Below, piece after piece: positions 1 through 8,605 of a stretch of 64,000 nt of DNA. Each line of letters begins with the position of its first letter. The first letter of the stretch is position 1. The notes beneath the pieces were generated by a model, which was given only the letters and a program-made list of their open reading frames with translations, was not told where the DNA came from and made no database searches. Location of the stretch: assembly GCA_027006175.1 (NCBI GenBank), contig JALTKS010000079.1:81515-145514 (forward strand). Direction: 5' to 3'. The stretch is from Gammaproteobacteria bacterium (lineage in GTDB: Bacteria; Pseudomonadota; Gammaproteobacteria; AKS1). A program made the translations under genes and the position numbers.

Positions 1-1
1 T

Positions 2-271
2 AAAACGGATGCAGAAGTACTGGAATATGCAGCCGCCTTTATGCAAATTTACCGTGAAGAAGCGCATTACCTTGAGCGTACTGCGCCGTGGATTGAGCGT
101 GTTGGTTTGGCACATGTGAAAGAAAATATTGTCGATGATGCCGATAACCGCAAAGCACTTGCCGAACGTTTCCACTTCTCGCAAAGTTTTGCTCAGGATG
201 ATCCATGGGAAGCACGTGCCAAGGGTGCTGAAAAACATGAATTTGAAGTAATGAAAAACATTAACGCGTAA
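2..271 (+). CDS. nirB: Nitrite reductase [NAD(P)H] large subunit, C-terminal end (partial)
   Basis: The reading frame is open from base 2, before the ATG at 41 that the ORF track uses, so this is the 3' end of a gene beginning outside the window. The visible tail (EEAHYLERTAPWIERVGL, then a SQSFAQDDPW stretch) resembles the extreme C-terminus of assimilatory NirB. NirB reduces nitrite to ammonium in the cytoplasm using NAD(P)H, FAD, a [4Fe-4S] cluster and sirohaem. The catalytic and cofactor domains lie outside the window. The nirD gene starts 34 bases downstream and a nitrate-reductase-like gene follows, which supports the assignment. It is partial because the window begins here, not because the gene looks broken. 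Confidence 0.85.
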   Translation, partial: KTDAEVLEYAAAFMQIYREEAHYLERTAPWIERVGLAHVKENIVDDADNRKALAERFHFSQSFAQDDPWEARAKGAEKHEFEVMKNINA

Positions 272-305
272 GCACTACAATTAGATACGACTGCGAGATA
301 AGAAT

Positions 306-647
306 ATGAGTGAAGAATGGGTTGAAGTAGGGTCTTTGAGTGATATCCCCAAATTAGGTGCACGTGTTGTTAATGCACCTGATGGTGATATTGCCGTTTT
401 TCGTACCGCTGATGATAGTGTGTTTGCGCTACGCGATGAGTGCCCACATAAACAAGGGCCGTTGTCGCAAGGTATCGTGCACGGTGATCGTGTTTCCTGT
501 CCGTTACATGATTGGAAAATTATGCTCGATAGCGGTAATGCGGTTGCTCCTGATGAAGGTTGTGCCGCCAGTTACCCGATTAAAATGGATGGCGAGACTA
601 TCTTTTTATCATTAACTCCAAATGAAGGTTGTCCTAACAAGGATTAA
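306..647 (+). CDS. nirD: Nitrite reductase small subunit, Rieske-type
   Basis: This 113-residue protein is a single Rieske-like [2Fe-2S] domain, the usual size for NirD. The two ligand motifs are visible: CPHKQGP at about residues 46-52 and CPLHDW at about 65-70. NirD is the small partner of NirB in ammonium-forming nitrite reduction. In enterobacterial NirD the cluster ligands are lost, but here both Cys-x-His and Cys-x2-His pairs are intact, so the protein should bind a cluster. It lies between nirB and the molybdoenzyme gene in a tight plus-strand operon. A generic Rieske ferredoxin is the alternative, but the position makes NirD the better call. Confidence 0.85.
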   Translation: MSEEWVEVGSLSDIPKLGARVVNAPDGDIAVFRTADDSVFALRDECPHKQGPLSQGIVHGDRVSCPLHDWKIMLDSGNAVAPDEGCAASYPIKMDGETIFLSLTPNEGCPNKD

Positions 648-664
648 CCGTTCAGGTAAGACAG

Positions 665-2869
665 ATGCTTTTTGGTCGCAAACAAAAGAACCCGATTAAG
701 ATCGCCGATAAAGGCGTTGTAGAGTGGAAGTATGCCGCTTGTGGCTATTGCTCTACGGGTTGCTCTATTGAAGTGGGTTTAAATACAGATGGTAAGCCGG
801 TTGCCTCACGTGGTGTGGCGGATGCGGATGTAAACCGTGGTAAATTGTGTCTTAAAGGTATTTTTGAACACGAACTGTTTGATTCGGCGGGGCGTGGTAC
901 GGAGCCAAAAATTCGAGAACAGTGGCATCAGCCATGGCAAAGTACCTCATGGGACACAGCGCTTGATAAAACCCATGATGAAATTTTACGTATCCAGGAA
1001 AAATACGGACGTGATTCGTTTGCGATTATTTCAACAGGCCAAATGCTGACCGAAGAATTTTATACTTTGGGTAAATTAACTCGCGGTCTAATCGGTACGA
1101 ATAACTACGATGGTAATACAACACTCTGTATGGCATCGGCAGTATCTGGTTACAAACGCTCATTTGGTTCGGATGGTCCTCCTGGTTGTTACGAAGATTT
1201 TGAACACACCGATTGTTTAATCGCCTGGGGTTCGAATCTTCCGGAGCAACACCCGATCATCTACTGGCGCATGAAAGAAGCGCAGGAAAAGAAAAATTTC
1301 ACACTGATTGTGGTTGATCCGCGTGTCACCATGTTGGCACAGAATGCACACATGCATTTACCCATTACACCGGGCACAGATGTGGTGTTAATGAATGCCT
1401 TGATGCATGTCATTATCGATGAAGACCTGCAAGATATGGCATACATTGAAGCAAACACAAATGGTTTTGACGAATTAAAAGCAGAAGTCGCAAAGTATGA
1501 TCCGGTTACCGCGGCGAAAATTTGTGGTATTGATGAAGATCGCATTCGTCATGTCGCAAGAATTTTTGCTAAATCTGAATCTGCCATGCAGATTTGGACA
1601 ATGGGCATTAACCAGTCAACGCACGGTTCTGATGGTGTGGTGGGGATTAATAACTTAGCGCTGATTACCGGTAACATTGGTAAACCGGGTGGTACCAGTT
1701 TGTCTATCACTGGTCAGTGTAATGCGATGGGAACGCGTGAGTGGTCATCTTGTTCCGGTTTGCCTAATCATCGTTATTTAGAATCAGCAGAAGATCGTGA
1801 AGAAATTGCCAAGTTCTGGAATATTGATCCGGAGTTTTTCCCGAAAAAACGCGGTATGTTCCAAACCGATATTTACCATGCGATTGAATCAGGGCAGATA
1901 AAAGGCTTGTGGTTAATCGCGACTAATCCTTTAACGTCATTACCGAATACGGCGCGTATTCGTAAAGCAATGGAAAAACTTGAATTCTGTGTTGTACAAG
2001 ATTGTTATGAAGATACTGAGAGTGCTCAATACGCGCATGTTTATTTGCCTGCAGGCACATGGGCTGAAAAAGAAGGTGTGATGACCAATACAGAACGTCG
2101 TATCAGTGTTGTTAAACCATTAGCCACACCGCCAGGGCAGGCAAAACCTGATCTCTGGGTGTTTAACCGGATGGCAGAGCGTTTTAATAAAAACGGCAAT
2201 GTCACTTTCCCTGAAAAAGCACCCGATATCTTTCTTGAAATGGCTGAGATTTCAAAAGGTCGCCTAGCGGATATTTCAGGCATGGATCACGACTTAATTG
2301 AAAAGCAACGTGGCATTCAATGGCCTTATACAGAACAGCAATTAAAGAAGGGCGAATTACCACCGCAAGGAGGTAAACGTCTTTATACTGAAGATGCTAC
2401 ATTCCGCTACCCAGATGGCAAGGCAAAATTAATTCCGTTACCGTTTATCGACAATAACGAAGTGCCGAATGAAAAATTCCCTATCTGGTTAAATACCGGG
2501 CGTTTAATTGAGCATTGGCATGGTCGTACCAAGACTGGCAAGATTGGCGATAACAACAAGTACAGCCCAATACCGTTTATTGAAATTAACCCTGATTTGG
2601 CACATGAGCTAGGAATACAACGCGGTGAATACGTGCGTTTGGTCTCACGTCGTTCCGATGCCGTGGTCATGGCACAGCCAACACATCGTGTTGCAAAGAA
2701 CATGGTTTTCTTGCCGTTCCACTTCTTTGATTGTGCAAATCGATTAACACTGGGTTTATTAGATCCACATTCACGCCAACCTGCCTATAAACAATCTGCG
2801 GTACGAATTGAACGCATGGAAGATCAGCAAGAAGCAGCACGTTTGAGCATGGAAATGCGGAAATTTTAA
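665..2869 (+). CDS. nasA: NasA/NarB-type assimilatory nitrate reductase, molybdenum subunit
   Basis: This is a 734-residue molybdopterin oxidoreductase of the DMSO-reductase superfamily. An N-terminal [4Fe-4S] site is visible as Cys26-x2-Cys29-x3-Cys33-x28-Cys62. A Mo-ligand cysteine is expected in the TTLCMASAV motif near residue 157. The stretches GPPGCYEDFEHTD, MGINQSTHGSDG and TGQCNAMGTRE are typical of cytoplasmic NasA/NarB enzymes, and no Tat signal is present. The linkage to nirBD argues that it reduces nitrate to nitrite for assimilation. It lacks the C-terminal [2Fe-2S] extension of Klebsiella NasA. The next gene encodes a membrane iron-sulfur partner instead of the usual flavoprotein or ferredoxin. 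A cytoplasmic sulfite dehydrogenase (SoeA-like) role is a weaker alternative suggested by that partner. Confidence 0.75.
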   Translation: MLFGRKQKNPIKIADKGVVEWKYAACGYCSTGCSIEVGLNTDGKPVASRGVADADVNRGKLCLKGIFEHELFDSAGRGTEPKIREQWHQPWQSTSWDTALDKTHDEILRIQEKYGRDSFAIISTGQMLTEEFYTLGKLTRGLIGTNNYDGNTTLCMASAVSGYKRSFGSDGPPGCYEDFEHTDCLIAWGSNLPEQHPIIYWRMKEAQEKKNFTLIVVDPRVTMLAQNAHMHLPITPGTDVVLMNALMHVIIDEDLQDMAYIEANTNGFDELKAEVAKYDPVTAAKICGIDEDRIRHVARIFAKSESAMQIWTMGINQSTHGSDGVVGINNLALITGNIGKPGGTSLSITGQCNAMGTREWSSCSGLPNHRYLESAEDREEIAKFWNIDPEFFPKKRGMFQTDIYHAIESGQIKGLWLIATNPLTSLPNTARIRKAMEKLEFCVVQDCYEDTESAQYAHVYLPAGTWAEKEGVMTNTERRISVVKPLATPPGQAKPDLWVFNRMAERFNKNGNVTFPEKAPDIFLEMAEISKGRLADISGMDHDLIEKQRGIQWPYTEQQLKKGELPPQGGKRLYTEDATFRYPDGKAKLIPLPFIDNNEVPNEKFPIWLNTGRLIEHWHGRTKTGKIGDNNKYSPIPFIEINPDLAHELGIQRGEYVRLVSRRSDAVVMAQPTHRVAKNMVFLPFHFFDCANRLTLGLLDPHSRQPAYKQSAVRIERMEDQQEAARLSMEMRKF

Positions 2870-2878
2870 GGGTTAAAC

Positions 2879-4726
2879 ATGTTTAAAGTACGCGACAATG
2901 AACCTGACTACGCCTTGCTGAATGATCCGAATAGCAAAGTGCGCAATCGTTATGGCACACCTATTGATACTATTTCCGAGTCAGATGAACTCTACGGGAA
3001 AAGTTTAAACATCAATGGTGATGCAGAGGTAGGTGAAAACCCTAATCGCTATAAGCAGCATGGTTTCTTCTTTACTGCAGATAACTGTATTGCTTGTCAT
3101 GCCTGTGAAGCCGCATGCAGTGAAAAAAATGATAACCCTGCGCATATCGCATTTCGCTCGGTTGGATTTGTTGAGGGTGGTACTTACCCGGATTACCAGC
3201 GTCTTAATATTTCAATGGCGTGTAACCATTGTGATGATCCGGTTTGCTTAAAGGGTTGTCCAACACGCGCATACACGAAATTTGCCGAGTATGGCGCCGT
3301 ATTACAAGATCCGGACATTTGTTTTGGTTGTGGTTACTGTACCTGGGTGTGTCCTTATAACGCACCGCAGCTTGATCCGGTTAAAGGGCAAGTCAGTAAA
3401 TGTAATATGTGTGTGGATCGTCTTGAGGTTGGATTAAAGCCGGCATGTGTATCTGCTTGTCTTGGTAAAGCACTTGATTTCGGTGTGATTGAAAATATTC
3501 CTGAAGGCCGGGAACAGGCACGGACTGAAATACCCGGTTTCCCAACCACCGATATTACGCACCCGAATATTCGTTTCCAACAAACGCGTACATTACAGCG
3601 TGATATGGTTCGTGTTGATAGCACTGCCTTGAAATATCATCGTGATGACAATGAAGATAAATTTAAACCAGTTGTCGATCCAAAATACGGTAACAAGCGC
3701 GAATGGAATTTACGTAAGTTACGTTCACGCGAAGATCCGTTGGTATTATTTACACTTATTTCACAAATGGTCGTGGGGGCATTTTTATTATTATTCCTGG
3801 GTCCGATGATCGGCCTTGAGCATTTAGCCCCAACAGCTCATTCAACGACCTATACAGCATTATTGTTTGGTTTGCTCGGTATTGAAACCTATGCCCTGTA
3901 TACCTCAACCATGCATTTAGGTAAGCCGCAGTATTTTTATCGTGCATTTTATAATTTGCGTTATTCGCCGGTGAGTCGTGAAGTGGCCAGTTTGGCTGTT
4001 TTCTATAATCTATTAGGTCTCTATACATTATTAATAACCTTCCCGTTTGTATTAACAGACTGGATAGGATTGTCGACATCGTTTGTTGATACGATTATTC
4101 ACCTTACGGGGTGGGCAGCAGTGATCGCAGGACCTGTTTCTTTATTCTTTATGCACAGTATTTATCGTATTAAGGCACGTCCGTTTTGGAATCACTGGCA
4201 AGTACTAACCAGTTTTTATGGCAACATGCTGGCGTTAGGCGGATTATTAGTGGGTTATATATACAGTTGTGTACTGGTGATAGAAGGGCTGGAAACCGCC
4301 GCGATGATAAATGTGCTTGCCTGGGCGATCCTTTCTGGCTTATTAATCGAAGCCTATGGTTTATGGCGACATGCAGTGGATATGAAAAAGCAGGGGGGCG
4401 AAGGTGCCGCTTCCCACTATGTACAGCAAACGAAATTTGGTAAAACTTACAGAGCCAGAAACATAGGTCTGGCTATTAGTATTGTTTTATCAGCAGGATT
4501 ATTTATTGGTTTACCCCAAGCTGAGATTGCCATGACAGTCATAACATTATTAGCCATTGTGATGTTAATGACCGCACTGGTTGGTCGAGCACTGTTTTAT
4601 GTATTAGTCACCCCTACCACGATGCCGGGTGCATTCTTCTGGCATAACAAAGGCTTTGAAGAACACGCACGTGAAACCGGTTTAGCTGACATGCCTCAAG
4701 TAGGCGTAGTACCTGATTCACACTAG
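2879..4726 (+). CDS. Fused DmsB-like four-cluster ferredoxin and DmsC-like membrane anchor
   Basis: This 615-residue protein joins two modules that are normally separate subunits. The first ~250 residues carry four cysteine groups of the DmsB/NrfC type, including CIACHACEAAC, CNHCDDPVCLKGC, CFGCGYCTWVC and CNMCVDRL, enough for four [4Fe-4S] clusters. From about residue 285 onward there are roughly eight hydrophobic segments resembling DmsC-family quinol-interacting anchors. It starts ten bases after the molybdoenzyme gene, so the two probably form one complex. I infer electron exchange between the quinone pool and the molybdoenzyme, with the iron-sulfur part facing the cytoplasm because there is no Tat signal. 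The same architecture, split in two, occurs in SoeBC of sulfur oxidisers. Confidence 0.8.
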   Translation: MFKVRDNEPDYALLNDPNSKVRNRYGTPIDTISESDELYGKSLNINGDAEVGENPNRYKQHGFFFTADNCIACHACEAACSEKNDNPAHIAFRSVGFVEGGTYPDYQRLNISMACNHCDDPVCLKGCPTRAYTKFAEYGAVLQDPDICFGCGYCTWVCPYNAPQLDPVKGQVSKCNMCVDRLEVGLKPACVSACLGKALDFGVIENIPEGREQARTEIPGFPTTDITHPNIRFQQTRTLQRDMVRVDSTALKYHRDDNEDKFKPVVDPKYGNKREWNLRKLRSREDPLVLFTLISQMVVGAFLLLFLGPMIGLEHLAPTAHSTTYTALLFGLLGIETYALYTSTMHLGKPQYFYRAFYNLRYSPVSREVASLAVFYNLLGLYTLLITFPFVLTDWIGLSTSFVDTIIHLTGWAAVIAGPVSLFFMHSIYRIKARPFWNHWQVLTSFYGNMLALGGLLVGYIYSCVLVIEGLETAAMINVLAWAILSGLLIEAYGLWRHAVDMKKQGGEGAASHYVQQTKFGKTYRARNIGLAISIVLSAGLFIGLPQAEIAMTVITLLAIVMLMTALVGRALFYVLVTPTTMPGAFFWHNKGFEEHARETGLADMPQVGVVPDSH

Positions 4727-4740
4727 GAATTGAATAAATT

Positions 4741-5082
4741 ATGTCATTAGTATTTGAAGGTAATGAAGTCGGCGTTGACGATGAAGGATATCTACTGGAT
4801 CCCACCATGTGGGACAATCAGGTGGCTGAACAGTTGGCCGATCAACTTTCTTTAGAAATGAATGAAGATCGCTGGCAAATCGTTAATATTGTTCGTGAAC
4901 ATTATGAAACAACTAGCTGTGTTCCAGAGTTGCGTACGGTATTGAAACGTTTAAAAGAGCAGTCAGGTAAAGATAAAGCCACAAGAAAACATGTTTACTA
5001 CCTGTTCCCATACGGGTATGGGCAAATGGCATGCAAAATCGCTGGTATGCGTAAGCCTTTAAAGGTCTTGTTAGACCTTTAA
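4741..5082 (+). CDS. DsrC/TusE-family protein lacking the C-terminal cysteine
   Basis: This 113-residue member of the DsrC/TusE/RspA family keeps the family core, including the LFPYGYG turn. The flexible C-terminal arm that carries the sulfur differs. The upstream cysteine (CysB) is present in QMACKIAG, but the penultimate cysteine (CysA) of the usual PTGCV ending is replaced by a KPLKVLLDL tail. It therefore cannot form the CysA-CysB disulfide or trisulfide of canonical DsrC, nor the TusE-type persulfide on CysA. It ends the nirBD-nasA-dmsBC-like operon, 14 bases after the previous gene. A regulatory or binding role, as proposed for RspA-type members, is possible but unproven here. Confidence 0.85.
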   Translation: MSLVFEGNEVGVDDEGYLLDPTMWDNQVAEQLADQLSLEMNEDRWQIVNIVREHYETTSCVPELRTVLKRLKEQSGKDKATRKHVYYLFPYGYGQMACKIAGMRKPLKVLLDL

Positions 5083-5083
5083 A
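5058..5083 (+). other. Perfect 11-bp hairpin over the stop codon of the DsrC-like gene
   Basis: The arms TTTAAAGGTCT and AGACCTTTAAA are perfectly complementary with a four-base TGTT loop. The stem spans the last codons and the TAA stop of the upstream gene. No strong T-run follows, so it is not a textbook intrinsic terminator. It may stabilise or end the operon mRNA. It encodes the residues that replace the normal CysA-containing tail. Confidence 0.6.
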
Positions 5084-5183
5084 TCGCATCAAATAGCCCA
5101 AACGGGTCATATAACTATCATATATATAAGGTTAATATCTCGGCACTCTTAATTTATTCGGACTTCCGTGGGGGAATGTCAGA

Positions 5184-6131
5184 GTGCGATTACAAAAAAC
5201 TTTTCGTTCATTTTTAGCAATATTCTGTTTTGCGTTTGCCTCTGTAGCCAATGCAGCATTGGTTGATTTCACCAGTCGTGTTTGGGGTGAGGCAATTAAT
5301 GACGGTGATGGTACCACTGCAACGGTTGGAAATGTTACGTTGACGGCATCAAATGGCATACTTACGTTTAATAGCAGTAATTCTGAAACTTCGGGTTGTA
5401 TGGCTGGTGTAGAGAATCATGGTTTAGCCTGTTCGGGTGATGGCATTGGTATTAATAATGATGAAATTACCGAAAGTGGTGATGTTTTCACATCAATTGA
5501 TCAAACAATCACGATATCTTTTGCGGCACCTGTTGATGTAACTAATGTATTTCTTTTAGATCTATTTGCAAACGAAACGAGTAGTCATAACGATATTCAT
5601 AGCAGTGACTCAAGCGATGACAGCAGTGACCATGATGATTCAAGCAGCAGTCATAGCAGTGACTCGGGCGATAGCAGTAGTGACCATGATGATTCAAGCA
5701 GCAGTCATAGCAGTGACTCAAGCGATAGCAGTAGCGATCATGATGATTCAAGTAGCAGTCATAGCAGTGACTCAAGCGATAGCAGTAGTGACCATGATGA
5801 TTCAAGTAGCAGTCACAGCAGTGACTCGAGCCATAGCAGTGGCGATCATGATGATTCAAATAATAGTGCTAGCGTAGGTGAAATTGCTGTTATTGATGGT
5901 CTTTTGTTTGGGCCACCTGCGGATAGCCTAGATAATCTTGGTGGTTACTATGAAACCGGTTTTAACAAATGGGGAGCGTTGACAGTCGTTCTCAGCGGTA
6001 ATACAGATGATTATAGTGATTATTCATTAGCTGCGATTGAAATTGGTATGTCTCCAGTACCTGTTCCAGGAGCATTTATTTTATTTGGAACCGTTCTTTT
6101 AGGAATGTTTGGTATTAAACGTTTTAAATAG
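5184..6131 (+). CDS. Secreted Asp/His/Ser-repeat protein with VPLPA/PEP-CTERM-like sorting tail
   Basis: The 315-residue product starts at a GTG preceded by a G-rich ribosome-binding site. It has a clear signal peptide ending near SVANAA. A beta-rich region (about 25-130) follows, then a low-complexity segment of 18-residue units built on DHDDSSSSHSSDS. The C-terminus is a textbook exosortase sorting signal: a VPVPGA motif, a hydrophobic helix and a basic end (KRFK). Such proteins are exported, cut and attached or released at the surface. The repeats are rich in Asp and His and could bind divalent metals, but that is inference. No exosortase gene is in the window. The gene stands alone and is closed by a bidirectional terminator. 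I do not recognise the N-terminal domain. Confidence 0.8.
   Translation: MRLQKTFRSFLAIFCFAFASVANAALVDFTSRVWGEAINDGDGTTATVGNVTLTASNGILTFNSSNSETSGCMAGVENHGLACSGDGIGINNDEITESGDVFTSIDQTITISFAAPVDVTNVFLLDLFANETSSHNDIHSSDSSDDSSDHDDSSSSHSSDSGDSSSDHDDSSSSHSSDSSDSSSDHDDSSSSHSSDSSDSSSDHDDSSSSHSSDSSHSSGDHDDSNNSASVGEIAVIDGLLFGPPADSLDNLGGYYETGFNKWGALTVVLSGNTDDYSDYSLAAIEIGMSPVPVPGAFILFGTVLLGMFGIKRFK
5628..5843 (+). repeat. Four tandem 54-bp coding repeats
   Basis: Four in-frame units of exactly 54 bp (18 codons) run without spacers, followed by a truncated fifth start at 5844. The units are nearly identical in DNA, differing mostly at single bases. This suggests recent duplication by slippage or recombination and possible copy-number variation between strains. 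Confidence 0.9.
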
Positions 6132-6153
6132 ATACTATGTTTAATTAAAAAGT

Positions 6154-6182
6154 CAGCTCTTTGAGCTGGATTATTTATTTTT
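6154..6182. terminator. Bidirectional intrinsic terminator between the CTERM gene and rep
   Basis: CAGCTC and GAGCTG form a stem with a three-base loop. On the plus strand it is followed by TTATTTATTTTT, and on the minus strand by a run of five Ts. It separates convergent genes and can serve both. The 3' end of rep overlaps its T-rich flank. Confidence 0.75.
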
Positions 6183-8172
6183 CACTTAGTAAAGCGCGTA
6201 AACTACTGAGTGTCGCGCGTCCTTCTTCCTGCGTTTTCTCCGGATCAGCCTTCTCACCTTCAAAGTGCAACAACTCTTGCGGAATTTCATCGAGAAAACG
6301 GCTAGGTAAACACTGAATCATTTCGCCATAACGCTTACGGCGTAGCGCATAACTGAATGACATGGTTTTTTGCGCGCGAGTAATACCAACATAAGCAAGT
6401 CGTCGCTCTTCTTCTATATTATCTTCTTCAATACTGACCCGATGGGGAAGAATGTCTTCTTCCATGCCAACTAAATAGACATGTGGAAATTCCAGACCTT
6501 TTGCGGCATGCAGGGTCATCAAGTGAACATGATCACCTTCCTGTTCATCATCGCGATCAAGAATATCAAGGAGTGTTAAGCGACTAACGATATCACCTAG
6601 ATCAGCATCACTGGATTTGTTTGATAAACGTTCTATCCATTCAATCAGTTCAGAGACATTGTCCATTTTTCGTTCTGCGACTTTCTCTTCAGGGTAGTTA
6701 TCTTTAAGCCATTGAGGATAATCAATGTCAGCAACCAGATTTTTTACCACAAAGGTAGGCGCATTAGTTTCAGCTGAATAAACCTGTTTATCTAACCAGT
6801 CAATAAAATATTGAATGCGACTTACTGCGCGATTGGGCAAGGCATTAACAATGGACGGGTCGTGCATTGCCGCAAATAAACTTGAATTTGTGTCAGCGGA
6901 AAAGGCCACTAATTTTTCTAATGTGCCAGGACCAATCTCGCGGCGCGGCGTATTAATAATGCGTAACATAGCATTATCATCATCCGGGTTGGTGATAACA
7001 CGAAGATAACACATGATGTCTTTGATTTCGGTGTAGGCAAAGAACGATGTGCCACCACTGAGATAATAAGGGATGTTATATTCGCGTAAGCCACGTTCAA
7101 ATAACCTTGATTGAAAATTACCACGATAAAGAATTGCGTAATCTTTGTAATCGGTACGGTGTCTGAACTTATGGTGTAGCAAACGGGTGACGACTTTTTC
7201 TGCTTCTTGTTCTTCATTGGCAGCACGAATAACGTGCAATGATTCACCAAAACCCAGTTCACTCCACAATGCTTTTTCAAATACATGTGGGTTATTTGCA
7301 ATAACACTATTTGCTGCCTGAAGTATGCCACCCATTGAACGATAATTTTGTTCGAGCTTAATGACTTTCAGATTTGGGTAATCTTCGGCGAGCAAATTCA
7401 TATTTTCAGGTTGTGCACCGCGCCAGGCATAAATAGATTGATCATCATCACCGACCACGGTTAAACAACCACGATCACCCACCAGTAATTTTACTAATTC
7501 ATATTGGGTTTTGTTGGTGTCTTGATACTCATCAACGAGCAGGTACTTTATTTTTTCACGCCAACGATGAAGTGCCTCGGTATCTTTTGCAAACAGATGC
7601 ACAGGGATCAGAAGTAGATCATCAAAATCAATCGCATTACAGGCATGTAGATGGCGGTCATAGGCTTCGTAAAGTTCGGCCATTCGACTGGCTAAAGAAT
7701 CTTCAGCGGTTGCCATTGCTTGTTGATGAGAAATGCAGGCTGCCTTCCAGCGTGATATTTGATTTCGTAATAGCCTTAAGCGTTCTTCTGTTTCACCACG
7801 AGCAAGTTCATTGAGAACGGCCATACTATCGGTATCATCATAGATAGAGAAACCTTTGCGATAACCAAGTGTTTCTAATTCAGAGCGAATTATGTTTAAA
7901 CCGAGGGTATGAAAAGTACTGATGCGTAGGCCTTTATTAACGTCTTTATCAAGCATATCAGTGATACGCGAGCGCATTTCACGAGCCGCTTTATTGGTAA
8001 AGGTAACGGCGGCAATATGCCGTGGTTCCAGCCCATGTTGGCGGATTAATTCAGTGATTTTTGTCGTAATGACACGGGTCTTGCCGCTGCCAGCACCTGC
8101 AATAACTAATAAAGGCCCATCTCGATAGTGGACGGCTTCACGTTGCCCGGGGTTTAAAGAGGATAAAGACAT
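6175..8172 (-). CDS. rep: ATP-dependent DNA helicase Rep (UvrD/PcrA superfamily 1A)
   Basis: The 665-residue protein is close to the ~673 residues of E. coli Rep. The N-terminus reads LNPGQREAV followed by the Walker A motif AGAGSGKT (about 26-33) and TFTNKAAREM. The Walker B region LLVDEYQDTN and the VVGDDDQSIYAWRGA motif follow. The C-terminal motif VYLVGMEEDILPH and LAYVGITRAQ complete the SF1 set. Rep unwinds DNA 3' to 5' and clears protein blocks ahead of replication forks. The ATG at 8172 has an AGGAAG ribosome-binding site about 11 bases upstream. UvrD is the main alternative, but the length and N-terminus favour Rep. Confidence 0.9.
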   Translation of the reverse strand: MSLSSLNPGQREAVHYRDGPLLVIAGAGSGKTRVITTKITELIRQHGLEPRHIAAVTFTNKAAREMRSRITDMLDKDVNKGLRISTFHTLGLNIIRSELETLGYRKGFSIYDDTDSMAVLNELARGETEERLRLLRNQISRWKAACISHQQAMATAEDSLASRMAELYEAYDRHLHACNAIDFDDLLLIPVHLFAKDTEALHRWREKIKYLLVDEYQDTNKTQYELVKLLVGDRGCLTVVGDDDQSIYAWRGAQPENMNLLAEDYPNLKVIKLEQNYRSMGGILQAANSVIANNPHVFEKALWSELGFGESLHVIRAANEEQEAEKVVTRLLHHKFRHRTDYKDYAILYRGNFQSRLFERGLREYNIPYYLSGGTSFFAYTEIKDIMCYLRVITNPDDDNAMLRIINTPRREIGPGTLEKLVAFSADTNSSLFAAMHDPSIVNALPNRAVSRIQYFIDWLDKQVYSAETNAPTFVVKNLVADIDYPQWLKDNYPEEKVAERKMDNVSELIEWIERLSNKSSDADLGDIVSRLTLLDILDRDDEQEGDHVHLMTLHAAKGLEFPHVYLVGMEEDILPHRVSIEEDNIEEERRLAYVGITRAQKTMSFSYALRRKRYGEMIQCLPSRFLDEIPQELLHFEGEKADPEKTQEEGRATLSSLRALLSEK

Positions 8173-8290
8173 GATTGTATGCTAACTTCCTGATATTAAT
8201 ATGATTTTTACACAGGACTACTGCTTGCAGCGGAAACCATGCTAAGCTCTATGATACATAAAATTAATCACTCATACAGCCTATAAAAAT

Positions 8291-8605
8291 ATGACATCAC
8301 GGATAGAAGCCTTATTTCAATCATATCGAGAAAGCTTACCATCGCTACTGACTGAACTTGAATCTATGTGGCAAGCATTGAACCAACAGTGGGATGCAGA
8401 TTTGGCGGCTGAATTTGATCGTAAGGTTCATGGTTTAGCCGGTTCTGCCGCCACCTTTGATTTAGCCGTTATCGGTGATATCGCCAGAGAACTTGAGCAC
8501 ACCTTCAAGCCCTTACTTGATACAAGTGAAGATGATGAGCGTAAAGCCTTGGCTCAACAAGGATTACAAAAACTCAAAGAGACGATTCAATCAACGATCA
8601 GTTGA
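8291..8605 (+). CDS. Small Hpt-domain phosphotransfer protein
   Basis: This 104-residue, wholly helical protein carries the histidine phosphotransfer signature VHGLAGSAATF (about residues 47-57), with the predicted phospho-His in HGLAGS. Such proteins pass a phosphoryl group between a hybrid kinase and a response regulator in a phosphorelay. No kinase or regulator lies next to it, so the partner is unknown. The gene overlaps the convergent downstream gene by eight bases, so the two 3' ends are shared. It is divergent from rep. Confidence 0.8.
   Translation: MTSRIEALFQSYRESLPSLLTELESMWQALNQQWDADLAAEFDRKVHGLAGSAATFDLAVIGDIARELEHTFKPLLDTSEDDERKALAQQGLQKLKETIQSTIS

Noticed and set aside
4741-5082. 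Annotating this gene as a second functional dsrC or tusE
   Set aside because: The penultimate cysteine essential for both DsrC and TusE chemistry is missing.
5628-5859. Possible CRISPR array
   Set aside because: The 54-bp units are contiguous, in frame with a secreted protein and have no unique spacers.
5542-5877. Overlapping ORFs of 105 aa (minus) and 103 aa (plus) within the repeat region
   Set aside because: They are shadows created by the repeat periodicity of the 315-residue gene and have no ribosome-binding sites or sensible composition.
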